From Desulfobaccales bacterium (lineage in GTDB: Bacteria; Desulfobacterota; Desulfobaccia; Desulfobaccales; 0-14-0-80-60-11): a stretch of DNA of 41,838 nt. A program made the position numbers and the translations under genes. Shown here piece by piece: positions 18,899 to 28,537 of this stretch. The stretch spans positions 1 to 41,838 of the forward strand of contig JAUXZG010000104.1 in the NCBI GenBank assembly GCA_030694005.1. Direction: 5' to 3'. How positions within the stretch are numbered: position 1 is the first letter of the stretch; every line of letters begins with the position of its first letter. The notes below the pieces were generated by a model, which saw only the letters and a list, made by a program, of their open reading frames with translations, had not been told where the DNA came from and did not search any database.

Positions 18899-20641
18899 AT
18901 GTCGGAGCCCTTGGGGTATTTTACTTTTGTGTTGCATTCCCATCTGCCCTATGTCATCGGTCACGGCCGCTGGCCCCACGGGATGGATTGGCTGAACGAA
19001 GCCGCGGCCGAGTCTTACATTCCCTTGCTCCAGGCCTTTAACCGCCTGGCCGCGGCCGGGCGGCCCACCGGGGTTACCCTGGGGATCACCCCGATACTGG
19101 CGGAGATGCTGGCTGCAGACACCTTCCGGCAAGAGTTTAAAGGCTATCTGGACAGCAAAATCCAGGCGGCCCGGGAGGACCTGGAAACCTTTAACAGGTT
19201 GGGGGAGGGGCATTTTGCCTATCTGGCCCAGAGGTGGGAAAAACACTTTTGGGAACTCAAAAGGGTCTTTAGCGAAGACTTCGGCGAGGACCTCCTGGGG
19301 GTTTGCCGGCGGTTGATGGAGGCCGGGATGCTGGAAGTCATCACCTCTGCCGCCACCCACGGCTATCTGCCCTTATTGGGACGGGACACCGCGGTCCAGG
19401 CCCAGGTTAAACAGGGGGTGGCCACTTATCGGCGCCACTTCGGCCGGGACCCCCGGGGTTTTTGGCTGCCGGAATGCGCCTATCGCCCCCGCTATGAGTG
19501 GGTGGCGCCTCTGGCCGACCTGGCGACGGCGCCCGTGCTCCGCAAGGGGGTGGAGGAATTCCTGTCCGAAAACGGCCTCAGCTATTTCTTTATCGACTCC
19601 CACCTCCTGAAAGGGGGGCGGGCCATTGGCGTTTATAAAGACCGCTTCGAGGCCTTAGAGCGCCTCTGGGAGCGCTTCGCCGCCCAGTACGAGGAACGGC
19701 CGGAGGACCAGGAGAAATCCCCTTATCAGGTCTATCTGGCCAGTTCGGCGCCTCAGACCAAGCGGCCGGTGGCCGTCTTCACCAGAGACCCCAAGACCGG
19801 ACTTCAGGTGTGGAGCGGCGAATGGGGCTATCCTGGAGATGGCAACTATTTGGACTTTCATAAAAAACGCTTCCCCGGGGGGTTGCGCTACTGGCAGGTG
19901 ACTTCCGCCAAGGCCGATCTGGCGGACAAATCTCCTTACCACCCAGAGTGGGTAACCGCCCGCATTCACGAACAGGCGGACCATTTTGTGGCCATGGTCA
20001 CCGGCATCCTGGCGGATTTTAGGGCCGCCCAGGGAAGGCCCGGCATGGTGGTGGCTCCCTACGACACCGAGCTTATCGGCCATTGGTGGGCTGAGGGCCC
20101 GGAGTGGCTCTACCAGGTGCTCAGCCGGTTCCACGCCGGGGCCCAGGTCAAGCCCCTGGCCTGCGGGGAGTTACTGGAGAAGGCCGCGCCCCGGGCCGTC
20201 ATCTCCCTGCCCGAAGGCTCCTGGGGGGAAGGGGGCTATCACTGGATCTGGCTCAATGAGATGAATGCCTGGACCTGGCGTCACATCTACCCGGCGGAGC
20301 AGGAGATGGAAGAGCTGGCCGGGCTTTATGCCCCGGACCCGGATCCCCGGCTTCAGGACCTTTTGAAGCAGTGCGGCCGCTCCCTGCTATTGTTGGAAGC
20401 CTCTGACTGGCAATTTTTGATCAGCACCTTCAGTGCCCGGGACTATGCCGAACTCAGGCTGGTGGTGCATCACGACGATTTCCGGCGCCTGGCCGCCATG
20501 ACCCGGCGCTACGCCTTGGAGCGCACCCTGCCGCCGGAAGACTGGAATTTCCTGACATATTGCCAGCAGCGGGATGATATCTTTCCGGATATCGACCCGC
20601 ACTGGTGGGCCAAGGTGCAATATCCGCCGGAATCGGCCTGA
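18899..20641 (+). CDS. Glycoside hydrolase family 57 protein (probable 1,4-alpha-glucan branching enzyme, DUF1957 C-terminus)
   Basis: FTFVLHSHLPYVIGHGRWPHG, GFWLPECAYRP, VVAPYDTELIGHWWAEGPEWL, SWGEGGYHWIWLNEMNAWTW. Confidence 0.93.
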   Translation: MSEPLGYFTFVLHSHLPYVIGHGRWPHGMDWLNEAAAESYIPLLQAFNRLAAAGRPTGVTLGITPILAEMLAADTFRQEFKGYLDSKIQAAREDLETFNRLGEGHFAYLAQRWEKHFWELKRVFSEDFGEDLLGVCRRLMEAGMLEVITSAATHGYLPLLGRDTAVQAQVKQGVATYRRHFGRDPRGFWLPECAYRPRYEWVAPLADLATAPVLRKGVEEFLSENGLSYFFIDSHLLKGGRAIGVYKDRFEALERLWERFAAQYEERPEDQEKSPYQVYLASSAPQTKRPVAVFTRDPKTGLQVWSGEWGYPGDGNYLDFHKKRFPGGLRYWQVTSAKADLADKSPYHPEWVTARIHEQADHFVAMVTGILADFRAAQGRPGMVVAPYDTELIGHWWAEGPEWLYQVLSRFHAGAQVKPLACGELLEKAAPRAVISLPEGSWGEGGYHWIWLNEMNAWTWRHIYPAEQEMEELAGLYAPDPDPRLQDLLKQCGRSLLLLEASDWQFLISTFSARDYAELRLVVHHDDFRRLAAMTRRYALERTLPPEDWNFLTYCQQRDDIFPDIDPHWWAKVQYPPESA

Positions 20642-20656
20642 CCTTGGGGATTGTCC

Positions 20657-20705
20657 TGTGGCGCTTTTGCCACAATAAAGGGGAGTTTGTGGTTTTTTTG
20701 CCACA
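20657..20705. promoter_or_regulatory. Two 18-bp palindromic boxes upstream of lpxC
   Basis: tgtggcgcttttgccaca (20657-20674) and tgtggtttttttgccaca (20688-20705), 31 bp start to start. Confidence 0.5.
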
Positions 20706-20850
20706 TCCTGAAGGGATGGGGGATCCCCGGCCAAAGGGGTGGTCACCAGAAGTTCAACGACTATGGTGAGTTAACCTCTGGGAGGATTCTCCCGTCAGAA
20801 TTAATGATCCTGGTATGAGGATTGCACAATCTCTCAAGAAAGGTGCAAAT

Positions 20851-21768
20851 ATGTTGTGGCAAAAGACCCTAGCCCGATCCTTAAGTTTTACAGGCATCGG
20901 ACTCCACCGCGGCATTCCGGTAACGGTTACTATTTATCCGGCGTCAGCCAATCAGGGCCTGCGGTTTGTGCGGGCGGACCTGCCCGGCCGGCCGCAGATT
21001 CAAGCCCACTTTACCCGGGTGGTGGATACCACCCGGGCCACCACGTTAGGGGAAGGGGGAGCTACCCTGGCGACGGTGGAACACCTCCTGGCCGCCTTGA
21101 GGGGTCTTGGGGTGGACAATGCTCTGATTCAGGTGGAGGGGCCGGAGTTGCCCATCATGGATGGCAGCGCCGCTCCTTTTGCCAAGCTTTTGGCTGAGGC
21201 GGGGCTTAGGTCCCTCCCCTGGCCCAGGGCTTATTTCCTTATCCGACATCCGGTAGAAGTCCGGCAAGGGAACCAGTTTATGCGGGTAACCCCCGGGGAA
21301 CCCAGCATCACTTACACCATTGATTTCAGCCACCCTTTGATCCGGCGGCAACGCTACACCGTGCCTTTAAAGTCGCAGAGTTTTTATAGCGAGATCGCTC
21401 CGGCCCGCACCTTCGGCTTCCTTAAGGAAGTCCAGCATCTTAAGACCCAGGGCCTGGCCTTGGGAGGTTCCCTGGACAACGCCGTGGTCCTGGACGATAA
21501 CGGCGTCTTAAATCCCGAAGGCTTAAGGTTCCCGGAAGAGTGCGTGCGCCACAAGATCCTGGATGTGATGGGGGACCTGGCCCTGTTGGGCCTGCCCCTT
21601 TTGGGCCGCCTGGAGGTCAGCCGGGGGAGCCACGCCTTGCACCACAGTTTTTTCCTGAGGCTGATGAGCCAGGAAAACGCCTGGCGCATCTGGGTACCCT
21701 CTCAACGTACTCAGGAAAAACCGCATTCCTCGTTTCAATCACCTCTATGGGAGGCTGCAGCCGGCTAG
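20851..21768 (+). CDS. lpxC: UDP-3-O-acyl-N-acetylglucosamine deacetylase
   Basis: LWQKTLARSLSFTGIGLHRG, TVEHLLAALRGLGVDN, ELPIMDGSAAPF, RTFGFLKEVQHLKTQGLALGGSLDNAVVL. Confidence 0.96.
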   Translation: MLWQKTLARSLSFTGIGLHRGIPVTVTIYPASANQGLRFVRADLPGRPQIQAHFTRVVDTTRATTLGEGGATLATVEHLLAALRGLGVDNALIQVEGPELPIMDGSAAPFAKLLAEAGLRSLPWPRAYFLIRHPVEVRQGNQFMRVTPGEPSITYTIDFSHPLIRRQRYTVPLKSQSFYSEIAPARTFGFLKEVQHLKTQGLALGGSLDNAVVLDDNGVLNPEGLRFPEECVRHKILDVMGDLALLGLPLLGRLEVSRGSHALHHSFFLRLMSQENAWRIWVPSQRTQEKPHSSFQSPLWEAAAG

Positions 21769-21803
21769 TGGGGGAGGCGGTTTTAGGTCTCCTGTTCGCG
21801 GTT

Positions 21804-21832
21804 GGGGCAGGCTCCGTGCCTGCCCTTTTTTT
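21804..21832 (+). terminator. Terminator downstream of lpxC
   Basis: gggcaggc-tccgt-gcctgccc-ttttttt. Confidence 0.8.
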
Positions 21833-21861
21833 GTAGGGGCGACCCGGCGGGTCGCCTCTAC
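21833..21861. repeat. Dispersed palindrome GTAGGGGCGACCC-GGCGGGTCGCCTCTAC
   Basis: tgtaggggcgacccggcgggtcgcctctacg; overlaps mtaB stop codon. Confidence 0.75.
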
Positions 21862-23165
21862 GGTTTCTGGACGGCCCCACCTGCCAATACTTCCCCTTGC
21901 AGCTTTTCCAGGCGCACCATCAGGCGGTGATTTCGCCACTTAAGCGGGCCGGGGAAGATTACTCTTAGATAATTGTCGCTCAGGCCCTTAAGCCAGCCTG
22001 CCTGGGGGGCTGGGCCTTCCACCAGGACTTCCCGTATTTTCCCCAGTTGCCTCTGCTGAAACTCGAGCTTCTTTCGCTGCCCCAGTTGGCGCATAATCCG
22101 GGCCCGGGCCTGAACTTCTTTGACGGCAAGGCGCGGCAGTGACGCCGCGGCAGTGCCGGGCCGGGGCGAAAAGGGAAAAACATGCAGGTAAGCCACCGGC
22201 AGAGACTCCACCAGGCTCCGGGTGGCTTCAAAGTCAGAGGCCGTCTCGGTGGGGAAGCCCGAGAGGATATCCAGACCCAGGGCCGCGTCCGGAAAATACC
22301 GGTTAATTTCCCGGACCAGGTCCTGGAAGTGCTTGGGGTTATAAGGACGCCCCATAGCTCGAAGCACCGAGGCCGCGCCGCTCTGCAGCGGCAGGTGAAA
22401 ATGGGGGCAAAACTCCTCCCAGGCGGCACACTCTTTAAGGAGCGCCGGCGTTATCCCCTCCGGCTCTATGGAGCTGAACCGCACCCTAAAAGGCCAGGCA
22501 GGTTCTTTAAGCCTCCGCACCAGAGCCGTCAGACTGCCGGTCGGGAGCAAATCCTGCCCATACTGGCCCAAATCCACCCCGGTAAGCACCACCTCCCGGT
22601 ACCCCAGGGCCGCCACCTCTTTTAGGGCCATAGTCACTTTCAGCGGTTCCATACTCCGGCTTCGGCCTCGCACCCGGGGCACAATGCAATAACTACATTG
22701 GCGGCTGCAACCATCCTGGACCTTGAACCAGATTCGGGTATGACCTGGGAAGGGGTGTACGGGCCAGGGGTGAAAGGGCTCGCCGCCGGAGTACCCACCC
22801 ACACAGAGCCGCGGGCTTGTGGTTTCCAGAGTTTCTGCCACCAACTGGGCCAACCGAAGCTTTTCCCGGTTTCCCAACACGGCCTGCACGCCGGGTAGGA
22901 CAGCCACCTCGGCCGGCGCCCGCTGGGCGTAGCAACCGGTTACCCATAGGGACGCTTCGGGATGCTCCCGGGCCACACGGCGGACGGCCTGCCGGGCCTG
23001 CTGGTCTGAACGGCCGGTAACGGTGCAGGTGTTAATCAGGATGAGATCCGGGGCCACCCCCAGCGGGGCCCCCTGCCAGCCCCGGGCCGTGAGCATCTGG
23101 GCCAGCCCGGCGCTATCACACTGGTTCACCTTGCAACCGAAGGTAATGATGCGGAAGTTGGGCAT
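21858..23165 (-). CDS. mtaB: tRNA t6A37 methylthiotransferase, MtaB-type radical SAM
   Basis: ITFGCKVNQCDSAG, LINTCTVTGRSDQQARQAVR, radical SAM KVQDGCSRQCSYCIVPRVRGRSRS. Confidence 0.93.
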   Translation of the reverse strand: MPNFRIITFGCKVNQCDSAGLAQMLTARGWQGAPLGVAPDLILINTCTVTGRSDQQARQAVRRVAREHPEASLWVTGCYAQRAPAEVAVLPGVQAVLGNREKLRLAQLVAETLETTSPRLCVGGYSGGEPFHPWPVHPFPGHTRIWFKVQDGCSRQCSYCIVPRVRGRSRSMEPLKVTMALKEVAALGYREVVLTGVDLGQYGQDLLPTGSLTALVRRLKEPAWPFRVRFSSIEPEGITPALLKECAAWEEFCPHFHLPLQSGAASVLRAMGRPYNPKHFQDLVREINRYFPDAALGLDILSGFPTETASDFEATRSLVESLPVAYLHVFPFSPRPGTAAASLPRLAVKEVQARARIMRQLGQRKKLEFQQRQLGKIREVLVEGPAPQAGWLKGLSDNYLRVIFPGPLKWRNHRLMVRLEKLQGEVLAGGAVQKP

Positions 23166-23199
23166 GGTTGACTTTGGGTTTATATGAAAATAGCTTTCA

Positions 23200-23515
23200 G
23201 CAGTCAGCTTTCAGCTTTCAGCAAAGATTAAGGGTTGGCGAAGACGACCAAAATGTAGGGTTGGCACGGCCCACCATACAGTCTTAAATTACCGCCGGGG
23301 GCGGCTGTTCCATATTGTTTCTTTGCGGTCTTTGCGTCTTTGCGTGAGACATTTTCATCTTTCCTTGTGTCCATAAGGAAATGAACGTTTGTGTGGTGGG
23401 AGGGGCCGGGGAGGCAGGCATTCCGCGGTCAGCAGTCAGCGATCAGCAAAAAAAGTTTCTACGCGTTTAATTCATAAAAAAGCTGACTGCTGAAAGCTGA
23501 CCGCTGACAGCTTCC
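23200..23515. repeat. Intergenic cluster of dispersed repeats (GCTGA/TCAGC-rich inverted repeat, ttgcggtctttgcgtctttgcgtgag, tagggttggcacggcccacca)
   Basis: tagctttcagcagtcagctttcagctttcagc; cgcggtcagcagtcagcgatcagc ... gctgactgctgaaagctgaccgctgacagc. Confidence 0.7.
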
Positions 23516-23546
23516 ATCGGCCCTTAGCCCCCTCCCCCAAACACTC

Positions 23547-24599
23547 TCACCTTATCCTTTCTTCAATCCAGCCGCCGCCCAGGAGTCGGTCGTTCTGGTA
23601 GAAGGCCACGGCCTGGCCCGGGGCCACGGCCGCCTGGGGGGTTGCGAAGATGACTTTCACCTCCGTGGGGCCCAGGGGGGTAATTTGGGCGCCGACCCCG
23701 GGATGGCGGTAGCGGATCACCGCCTGGGCTTCCATCCCCCCGCCGGGAGGGTCGATGAGCCAGTTTGTCCGGGAGGCCAGCAGGCCCGAGGAAAGGAGGT
23801 CCGAGCGTCTGCCGATCACCACCCGGTTGGTTTCGGGCTGGATTTCCACGACATAATATGGTTCCCGGGCGGGCACCCCCAGCCCCCGGCGTTGGCCCAC
23901 GGTGTAATGTATGAGCCCCCGATGCCGGCCCAGGATTTGCCCCTGGGGGTCCACCAGGTCCCCCCCAGACCCGCAACAACCGCCCCGGTCGCGCAGGAAT
24001 TCTTGATAGCGGCCTTCGGGGATAAAGCAGAGCTCCTGGCTCTCCTTATAGCCCCTGAGGGGGGGAAATCCCATTTCCAGGTATCGGGCCCGCACCTGGA
24101 CCTTGGTCATTTCTCCCAGGGGAAAGATAAGGTTGGCCAGAAGCTTTCGGGGCAGGCGGCACAGAAAATAGGACTGGTCCTTGTGGCGATCTACTCCCCG
24201 GTAAAGCCCCCAGGCCCCGTCGGGCCCCTGGCGCAACCTGGCATAATGGCCGGTGGCCAGATGGGTTGCCCCGGCGATCTTGGCTTGCTCCCAGAGGCGG
24301 CCAAACTTAATGTCGGCATTGCATTTGACACAAGGGTTAGGGGTGCGCCCCCGACAGTATTCCGCGACAAAATAATCCACCACCCGCCGGGCAAAATCCT
24401 GCCTCAGGTCCAGTACCTTAAGAGGGATATTTAGATGTTGGGCCAGGGCAGCCAAATGTTCCCTATCGGGGCCGAAGGAGGATAGGCGCAAGTTCACTAC
24501 CAAAACCTGCCACCCTTGACGCCCCAGTAAGGCCGCGGCCACGGCGCTGTCCACTCCGCCGCTCAGGGCCACCGCCACTTTATGGTCTCGGGTATTCAT
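23547..24599 (-). CDS. mnmA: tRNA-specific 2-thiouridylase
   Basis: KVAVALSGGVDSAVAAALL, GRTPNPCVKCNADIKFG, ATGHYARL, KDQSYFLCRL, GQRRGLGVPAREPYYV. Confidence 0.96.
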   Translation of the reverse strand: MNTRDHKVAVALSGGVDSAVAAALLGRQGWQVLVVNLRLSSFGPDREHLAALAQHLNIPLKVLDLRQDFARRVVDYFVAEYCRGRTPNPCVKCNADIKFGRLWEQAKIAGATHLATGHYARLRQGPDGAWGLYRGVDRHKDQSYFLCRLPRKLLANLIFPLGEMTKVQVRARYLEMGFPPLRGYKESQELCFIPEGRYQEFLRDRGGCCGSGGDLVDPQGQILGRHRGLIHYTVGQRRGLGVPAREPYYVVEIQPETNRVVIGRRSDLLSSGLLASRTNWLIDPPGGGMEAQAVIRYRHPGVGAQITPLGPTEVKVIFATPQAAVAPGQAVAFYQNDRLLGGGWIEERIR

Positions 24600-24784
24600 G
24601 TGAACTCACCTTTGTTAAAAAATGTTTAAATATTTTAAAAGTTATGTTTAATTCTTGGCCTTGTCCTAATTATATATAATTAATTGATATATAAAGGAAT
24701 ATTAATCAATAGAGTTAGCGTCAAAAATTCCCCAGTTCATTTCCCTGAACATAGACAATTTTTCAGGCAGAATAAATCAGGAGA

Positions 24785-25132
24785 TCAAGGGGAGGCAAAA
24801 GAGAGGCCATCCAGAAAGCTTATGGCCACTCCGTAATGTTGGCCGGCCAACACTGGTGGGTCGAGGCGCAAAACTTCACCTTGGGCCTTTAGGTGGGAGA
24901 CTTCGTCGATATCCAGGTAAGGTAAGGGGGCGGCAATGGTGAGGTCCAGGATTTGGCCTGGCATTAAAGGGGTGGGCGGTTCGCACAAGATATAAGCGCC
25001 ACTCAGGCTGATATCCCTGGTGACGCCCTGGCCGCTATGATATTCCCCGCTATCCGGCAGGCGGATATTATACTCCATGGATAGAGGGAGTAAGAGACGG
25101 CCAAACCGGCGGTTCTCCATGGGAGAGGACAT
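24785..25132 (-). CDS. PilZ-domain protein
   Basis: NRRFGRLLLPLSMEY, GVTRDISLSGAYI. Confidence 0.85.
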   Translation of the reverse strand: MSSPMENRRFGRLLLPLSMEYNIRLPDSGEYHSGQGVTRDISLSGAYILCEPPTPLMPGQILDLTIAAPLPYLDIDEVSHLKAQGEVLRLDPPVLAGQHYGVAISFLDGLSFASP

Positions 25133-25345
25133 ACTAGGCTTCCGGCGAAATTAATTTATAGCAAATGAATATATATAACATTTTTCTTGCAGGTTATGTG
25201 CCACCTGACCGGGGTTTTCTTTAAGGTTGCTCCCCACCAATCCTGAGCCAGATATTCCTTGACGAGGGGGTGGCCTTTCCTTTATTCTCGGAAGAAATTA
25301 CCCAAATATAACGCCTCGGCTCGGCTGAGGGTTTAAGACCGCATC

Positions 25346-26164
25346 ATGTCCCATATAACCGCCGTTATCAACCAAAAAGGGGGGACGGGCAAGACCACCA
25401 CCGCCCTCAACATGGGGGCAGCCCTGGCCTATCAAGGGTACCGTACCCTGATAGTGGACCTGGACCCCCAGGGCCATACCACCATAGGCCTCGGAGTGGA
25501 GCCGGACTCCGTCGCGGGCTCCATGGCAGAGGTGCTCACCCTTCCCCAAAAGACCATTGCCGAGGTGGCGGTGCCCACCTATATCCTGGGGCTCTATGTC
25601 GCCCCGGCCCACATCCATCTGGCCCGGGCCTCGGAACAAGTCTATACCCGGGTTTTTAGGGAAGCCATTATCGCCAAGGCCCTTAAGGGTGCAGACTATG
25701 ATTTTATCCTCATCGACTGCCCCCCCTCCCTGGGAGTACTCACCACCAACTCCCTGTACGCCTGTGACTTCATTATCATCCCCTGCCAGATCTCCCGTTA
25801 TTCCCTGGACGGCCTGGCAGACCTGCTCACCACCATCGAGACCGTTAAAAGCCTGACTTTGGAGGAACTCTTCCAGGGAAATCATTTTCGCATTCTACTA
25901 ACTATGTTTGACAAACGCAATCGCGTCACTAATGAATATATCCTGGAACAACTCCGGCCCTATCGGGACAAGACCTTTAAGACTATAATCATGAAAAATG
26001 AGTCCTTGAATCAGGCCCAGATAGCCCAGAAGGCGATCTTCAATTATGAACCCAAGTGCTCCGGCGCCCAGGATTATCTGCGACTAACCATCGAGTTTCT
26101 GGAAATATGGCGAAAAAGAAACAGCTTGCCGGAAAGAAGACTAGGCTTGCAAGGCTGCCTCTAA
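25346..26164 (+). CDS. ParA-family ATPase
   Basis: AVINQKGGTGKTTTALNMGAALA (Walker A), LIVDLDPQGHTT, FILIDCPPSLGVLTTNSL. Confidence 0.95.
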   Translation: MSHITAVINQKGGTGKTTTALNMGAALAYQGYRTLIVDLDPQGHTTIGLGVEPDSVAGSMAEVLTLPQKTIAEVAVPTYILGLYVAPAHIHLARASEQVYTRVFREAIIAKALKGADYDFILIDCPPSLGVLTTNSLYACDFIIIPCQISRYSLDGLADLLTTIETVKSLTLEELFQGNHFRILLTMFDKRNRVTNEYILEQLRPYRDKTFKTIIMKNESLNQAQIAQKAIFNYEPKCSGAQDYLRLTIEFLEIWRKRNSLPERRLGLQGCL

Positions 26165-26481
26165 CCCAGGTGCTGGCCAGCCAGACGGAGGATTCAGCTC
26201 CCTGGGGCCCCCCTCTATTTCCAGCCCTTTCCGGTTCGCGACAACTTTCTCCCCCTCGGGAGAAAGCCGCAGAGGGAGGCGCGGGACCCCTGGCTGCCAC
26301 TTACCTCTACTTGTGTCAAGAATTGGCGGCTCTGCGGTCTCAGTTGCAGCCGGCCGCCGCCGGGCCTCCTGAGAACGCGGTTCTGCCTCCCCTCCTTCCA
26401 GACCCCTACCGGATCAACCTGGCCCTTAAGCAGGCTCGTAAAGGCCTCCAAGACCTGTACCGCCTCCTGTCCCAGGGGTAG
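26107..26481 (+). CDS. Small protein overlapping parA, basic N-terminus, Pro-rich middle, C-terminal helix
   Basis: MAKKKQLAGKKTRLARLPLTQVL...DPYRINLALKQARKGLQDLYRLLSQG; overlaps parA by 58 bp in another frame. Confidence 0.65.
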   Translation: MAKKKQLAGKKTRLARLPLTQVLASQTEDSAPWGPPLFPALSGSRQLSPPREKAAEGGAGPLAATYLYLCQELAALRSQLQPAAAGPPENAVLPPLLPDPYRINLALKQARKGLQDLYRLLSQG

Positions 26482-26521
26482 GCTTCTTAAAAATACTCTT
26501 TCACTGGCTTCCTTGGGGAAA

Positions 26522-26565
26522 AAGATTGGGGGCCAGGAGTCTTAAAACTCCTGGCCCCCAATCTT
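26522..26565. terminator. Bidirectional terminator-like hairpin, perfect 19-bp stem
   Basis: aagattgggggccaggagt-cttaaa-actcctggcccccaatctt, between convergent genes. Confidence 0.75.
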
Positions 26566-26683
26566 TTGGCAACTTAGGGGTTACTGGCAGGGGGCTCATA
26601 ACGGCCCTCTTTCTTTTTTTACTCAGCCAACCATACCTGCCAAAACGCCAAACGGGACGGAAGGGGCCCGAATGACCCGGGCT

Positions 26684-27181
26684 TTATTTCTTCTTTGGCT
26701 CCATGGGTGGGGGGGTTGAGGGCTCAGGTTGCGCGGGGGTCGCAGCCATTTTTTCCTGCAGCTTCTTCATATTCTCCGAGATTATCGCAGCGATGCTGCT
26801 GGTGGGACCCACGATCTTGACAGGCTTGACCCCGGCGCAGAGACCGCCCACAAAGCAAGTCTGCTCGACTTTGTCAAAATAGTCCTTGGCATGGGCCTGG
26901 GCATCGGTGAGAAAGGCCATGGCCTCTTTCATCTTGCCCTGTTTTTCCATGAGCGCCGCTAAGTTGTTGAGGGCAAACGGATTATACCGGTCCCTTTTGA
27001 GAGCCGTTTCGAATTCATATTGGGCGGCTTCATATTTGCCGTCCCTCATTAAATCATACCCCTTGGCTATGGGTGTATAAACGTCCTCCGCCATGGGCCG
27101 GGGTTGGGCCAGGGCCGGCGCTACCCACAACAGGCTGGCCACCGCCAACAATGCTGCCGCAACTCCTAAAGATCTACGCAT
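26684..27181 (-). CDS. Exported TPR protein
   Basis: Signal peptide MRRSLGVAAALLAVASLLWVAPALA; TPR-like GYDLMRDGKYEAAQYEFETALKRDRYNPFALNNLAALMEKQGK. Confidence 0.85.
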   Translation of the reverse strand: MRRSLGVAAALLAVASLLWVAPALAQPRPMAEDVYTPIAKGYDLMRDGKYEAAQYEFETALKRDRYNPFALNNLAALMEKQGKMKEAMAFLTDAQAHAKDYFDKVEQTCFVGGLCAGVKPVKIVGPTSSIAAIISENMKKLQEKMAATPAQPEPSTPPPMEPKKK

Positions 27182-27336
27182 AAATTATCTCCTTTTGCTG
27201 AGCTTGAGGTCCAAGCCGCCCCGCTTTCAGCTAGCGAAAAGGTAAGACTTTTCTCCCAAGTGTCAAGGAGGGGATTGGTAATGGTGGGCCGGAAGGGAGA
27301 ATAAGACCCCGGCGGAGTTATAACCCGGGCCAGGCC

Positions 27337-28143
27337 TCACCTCTGGATACCGAAGCGTTCCCGGATTACCGGGCGCCAGCGCCGGGGTCCGGCCAGGTCC
27401 AGGTGTACGGTGAGGATCTCTTCAGTTTCGCTTCCTTTTAAGATTATCCAAGGCTCCAGGTCGTCCCAGCCCCGGATCAGGCGGGCCAGCTCCTTCTCCT
27501 CCCCCGGGGCCGAAGGCTGGATGGCAAAGGAGCCGCCCCCCTGCATGGGGTACTGGCGCCCGGCGATTTGAGCCACAAAGGCCGCGGTATTCACCCCCAC
27601 CACCGGCAAGTAATGGTCGAAGGCCCGCACCAGGGCGCCCCGGGGCCAATGGCCGCGCAGGATGGGGAAGATGCTGGGGTTGACGATGAGGTCCGCCCCC
27701 TGGACGGCAAGCTGCCGGGCCGCGTCCGGCTGGCCCCAGAAATCAATGCACACCGCCAGCCCCAAACGACCGAAGTCAGTGGCCAGCACCTGCCAGTCCT
27801 GGCCGGGGGACACCCCGAAGCCCCGGCCCTCCAGGTTTCCCAGGTTGCGCTTGCGTTGGCGTCCCACCAGTCGGCCCTGACGGTCAAACAAGGTGGCGGT
27901 ATTGTAGCGTTTACCCTGGGCCTCCTCTATCAGGCCAGCCACCACATAGGCCTTGAGTTCCCGGGCCGCCCGGGAGAGCTCCGCCTCACCGGAAAAGGGG
28001 AAATACTCCGGAAAACAGACGAGATCGGCCTCGGTGCCCTGGCAGCGCGCCAACAGACTAAGCGCCCGGGATAGATTCTGGGGACTTTCCAGTTGGGGCG
28101 CGGGTAGCGCCTGGATCAGGATGATTTTCACCCGGGGGGGCAT
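27337..28143 (-). CDS. Carbon-nitrogen hydrolase (nitrilase superfamily)
   Basis: LVCFPEYF (Glu), GRQRKRNLG (Lys), GLAVCIDFWG (Cys). Confidence 0.88.
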   Translation of the reverse strand: MPPRVKIILIQALPAPQLESPQNLSRALSLLARCQGTEADLVCFPEYFPFSGEAELSRAARELKAYVVAGLIEEAQGKRYNTATLFDRQGRLVGRQRKRNLGNLEGRGFGVSPGQDWQVLATDFGRLGLAVCIDFWGQPDAARQLAVQGADLIVNPSIFPILRGHWPRGALVRAFDHYLPVVGVNTAAFVAQIAGRQYPMQGGGSFAIQPSAPGEEKELARLIRGWDDLEPWIILKGSETEEILTVHLDLAGPRRWRPVIRERFGIQR

Positions 28144-28537
28144 GGGAACCCCACTTCAGTATAGATCAAAACTCTGCCACCCAAGTCTTAAAGGACAACA
28201 AAGTCCTGACCCGTCGTGACCTTGAAAAGCCACTGTCCTTGGGGTTGCTGGCGCCTTGCTGGTCAAGAGTCTTGAGGCGGCCCCCCCATTTTTACCACCC
28301 CTTTACCCCAAGGCACAAATTTATTTTGCCGCTGAGTAACTCCCAGGGTTAAAAAATCAAGCCCTAACGCCTTTAGGAGGAACCATCTCTAATACCGCGG
28401 TTTTCCGGCCGGGGGGCCATTTTCAAAAAATTAAAAAAAATTTTAGAAAATTTGGAAAGTTGACGATGGAGAAAAATAACCCCCGGGGTGCAATAAAGAC
28501 GCCCCGGTCCTTTTAGGAAACCAGGTGGAGGTAAAGG

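Noticed and set aside
23685-24434. 249-aa plus-strand ORF antisense to mnmA
   Set aside because: Overlaps fully with an intact mnmA; no domain recognised.
26522-26565. Very long hairpin considered as another composite-repeat module C
   Set aside because: It shares ggggccagg-like arms, but position between convergent genes and an A/T-flanked perfect stem are better explained as a bidirectional terminator.
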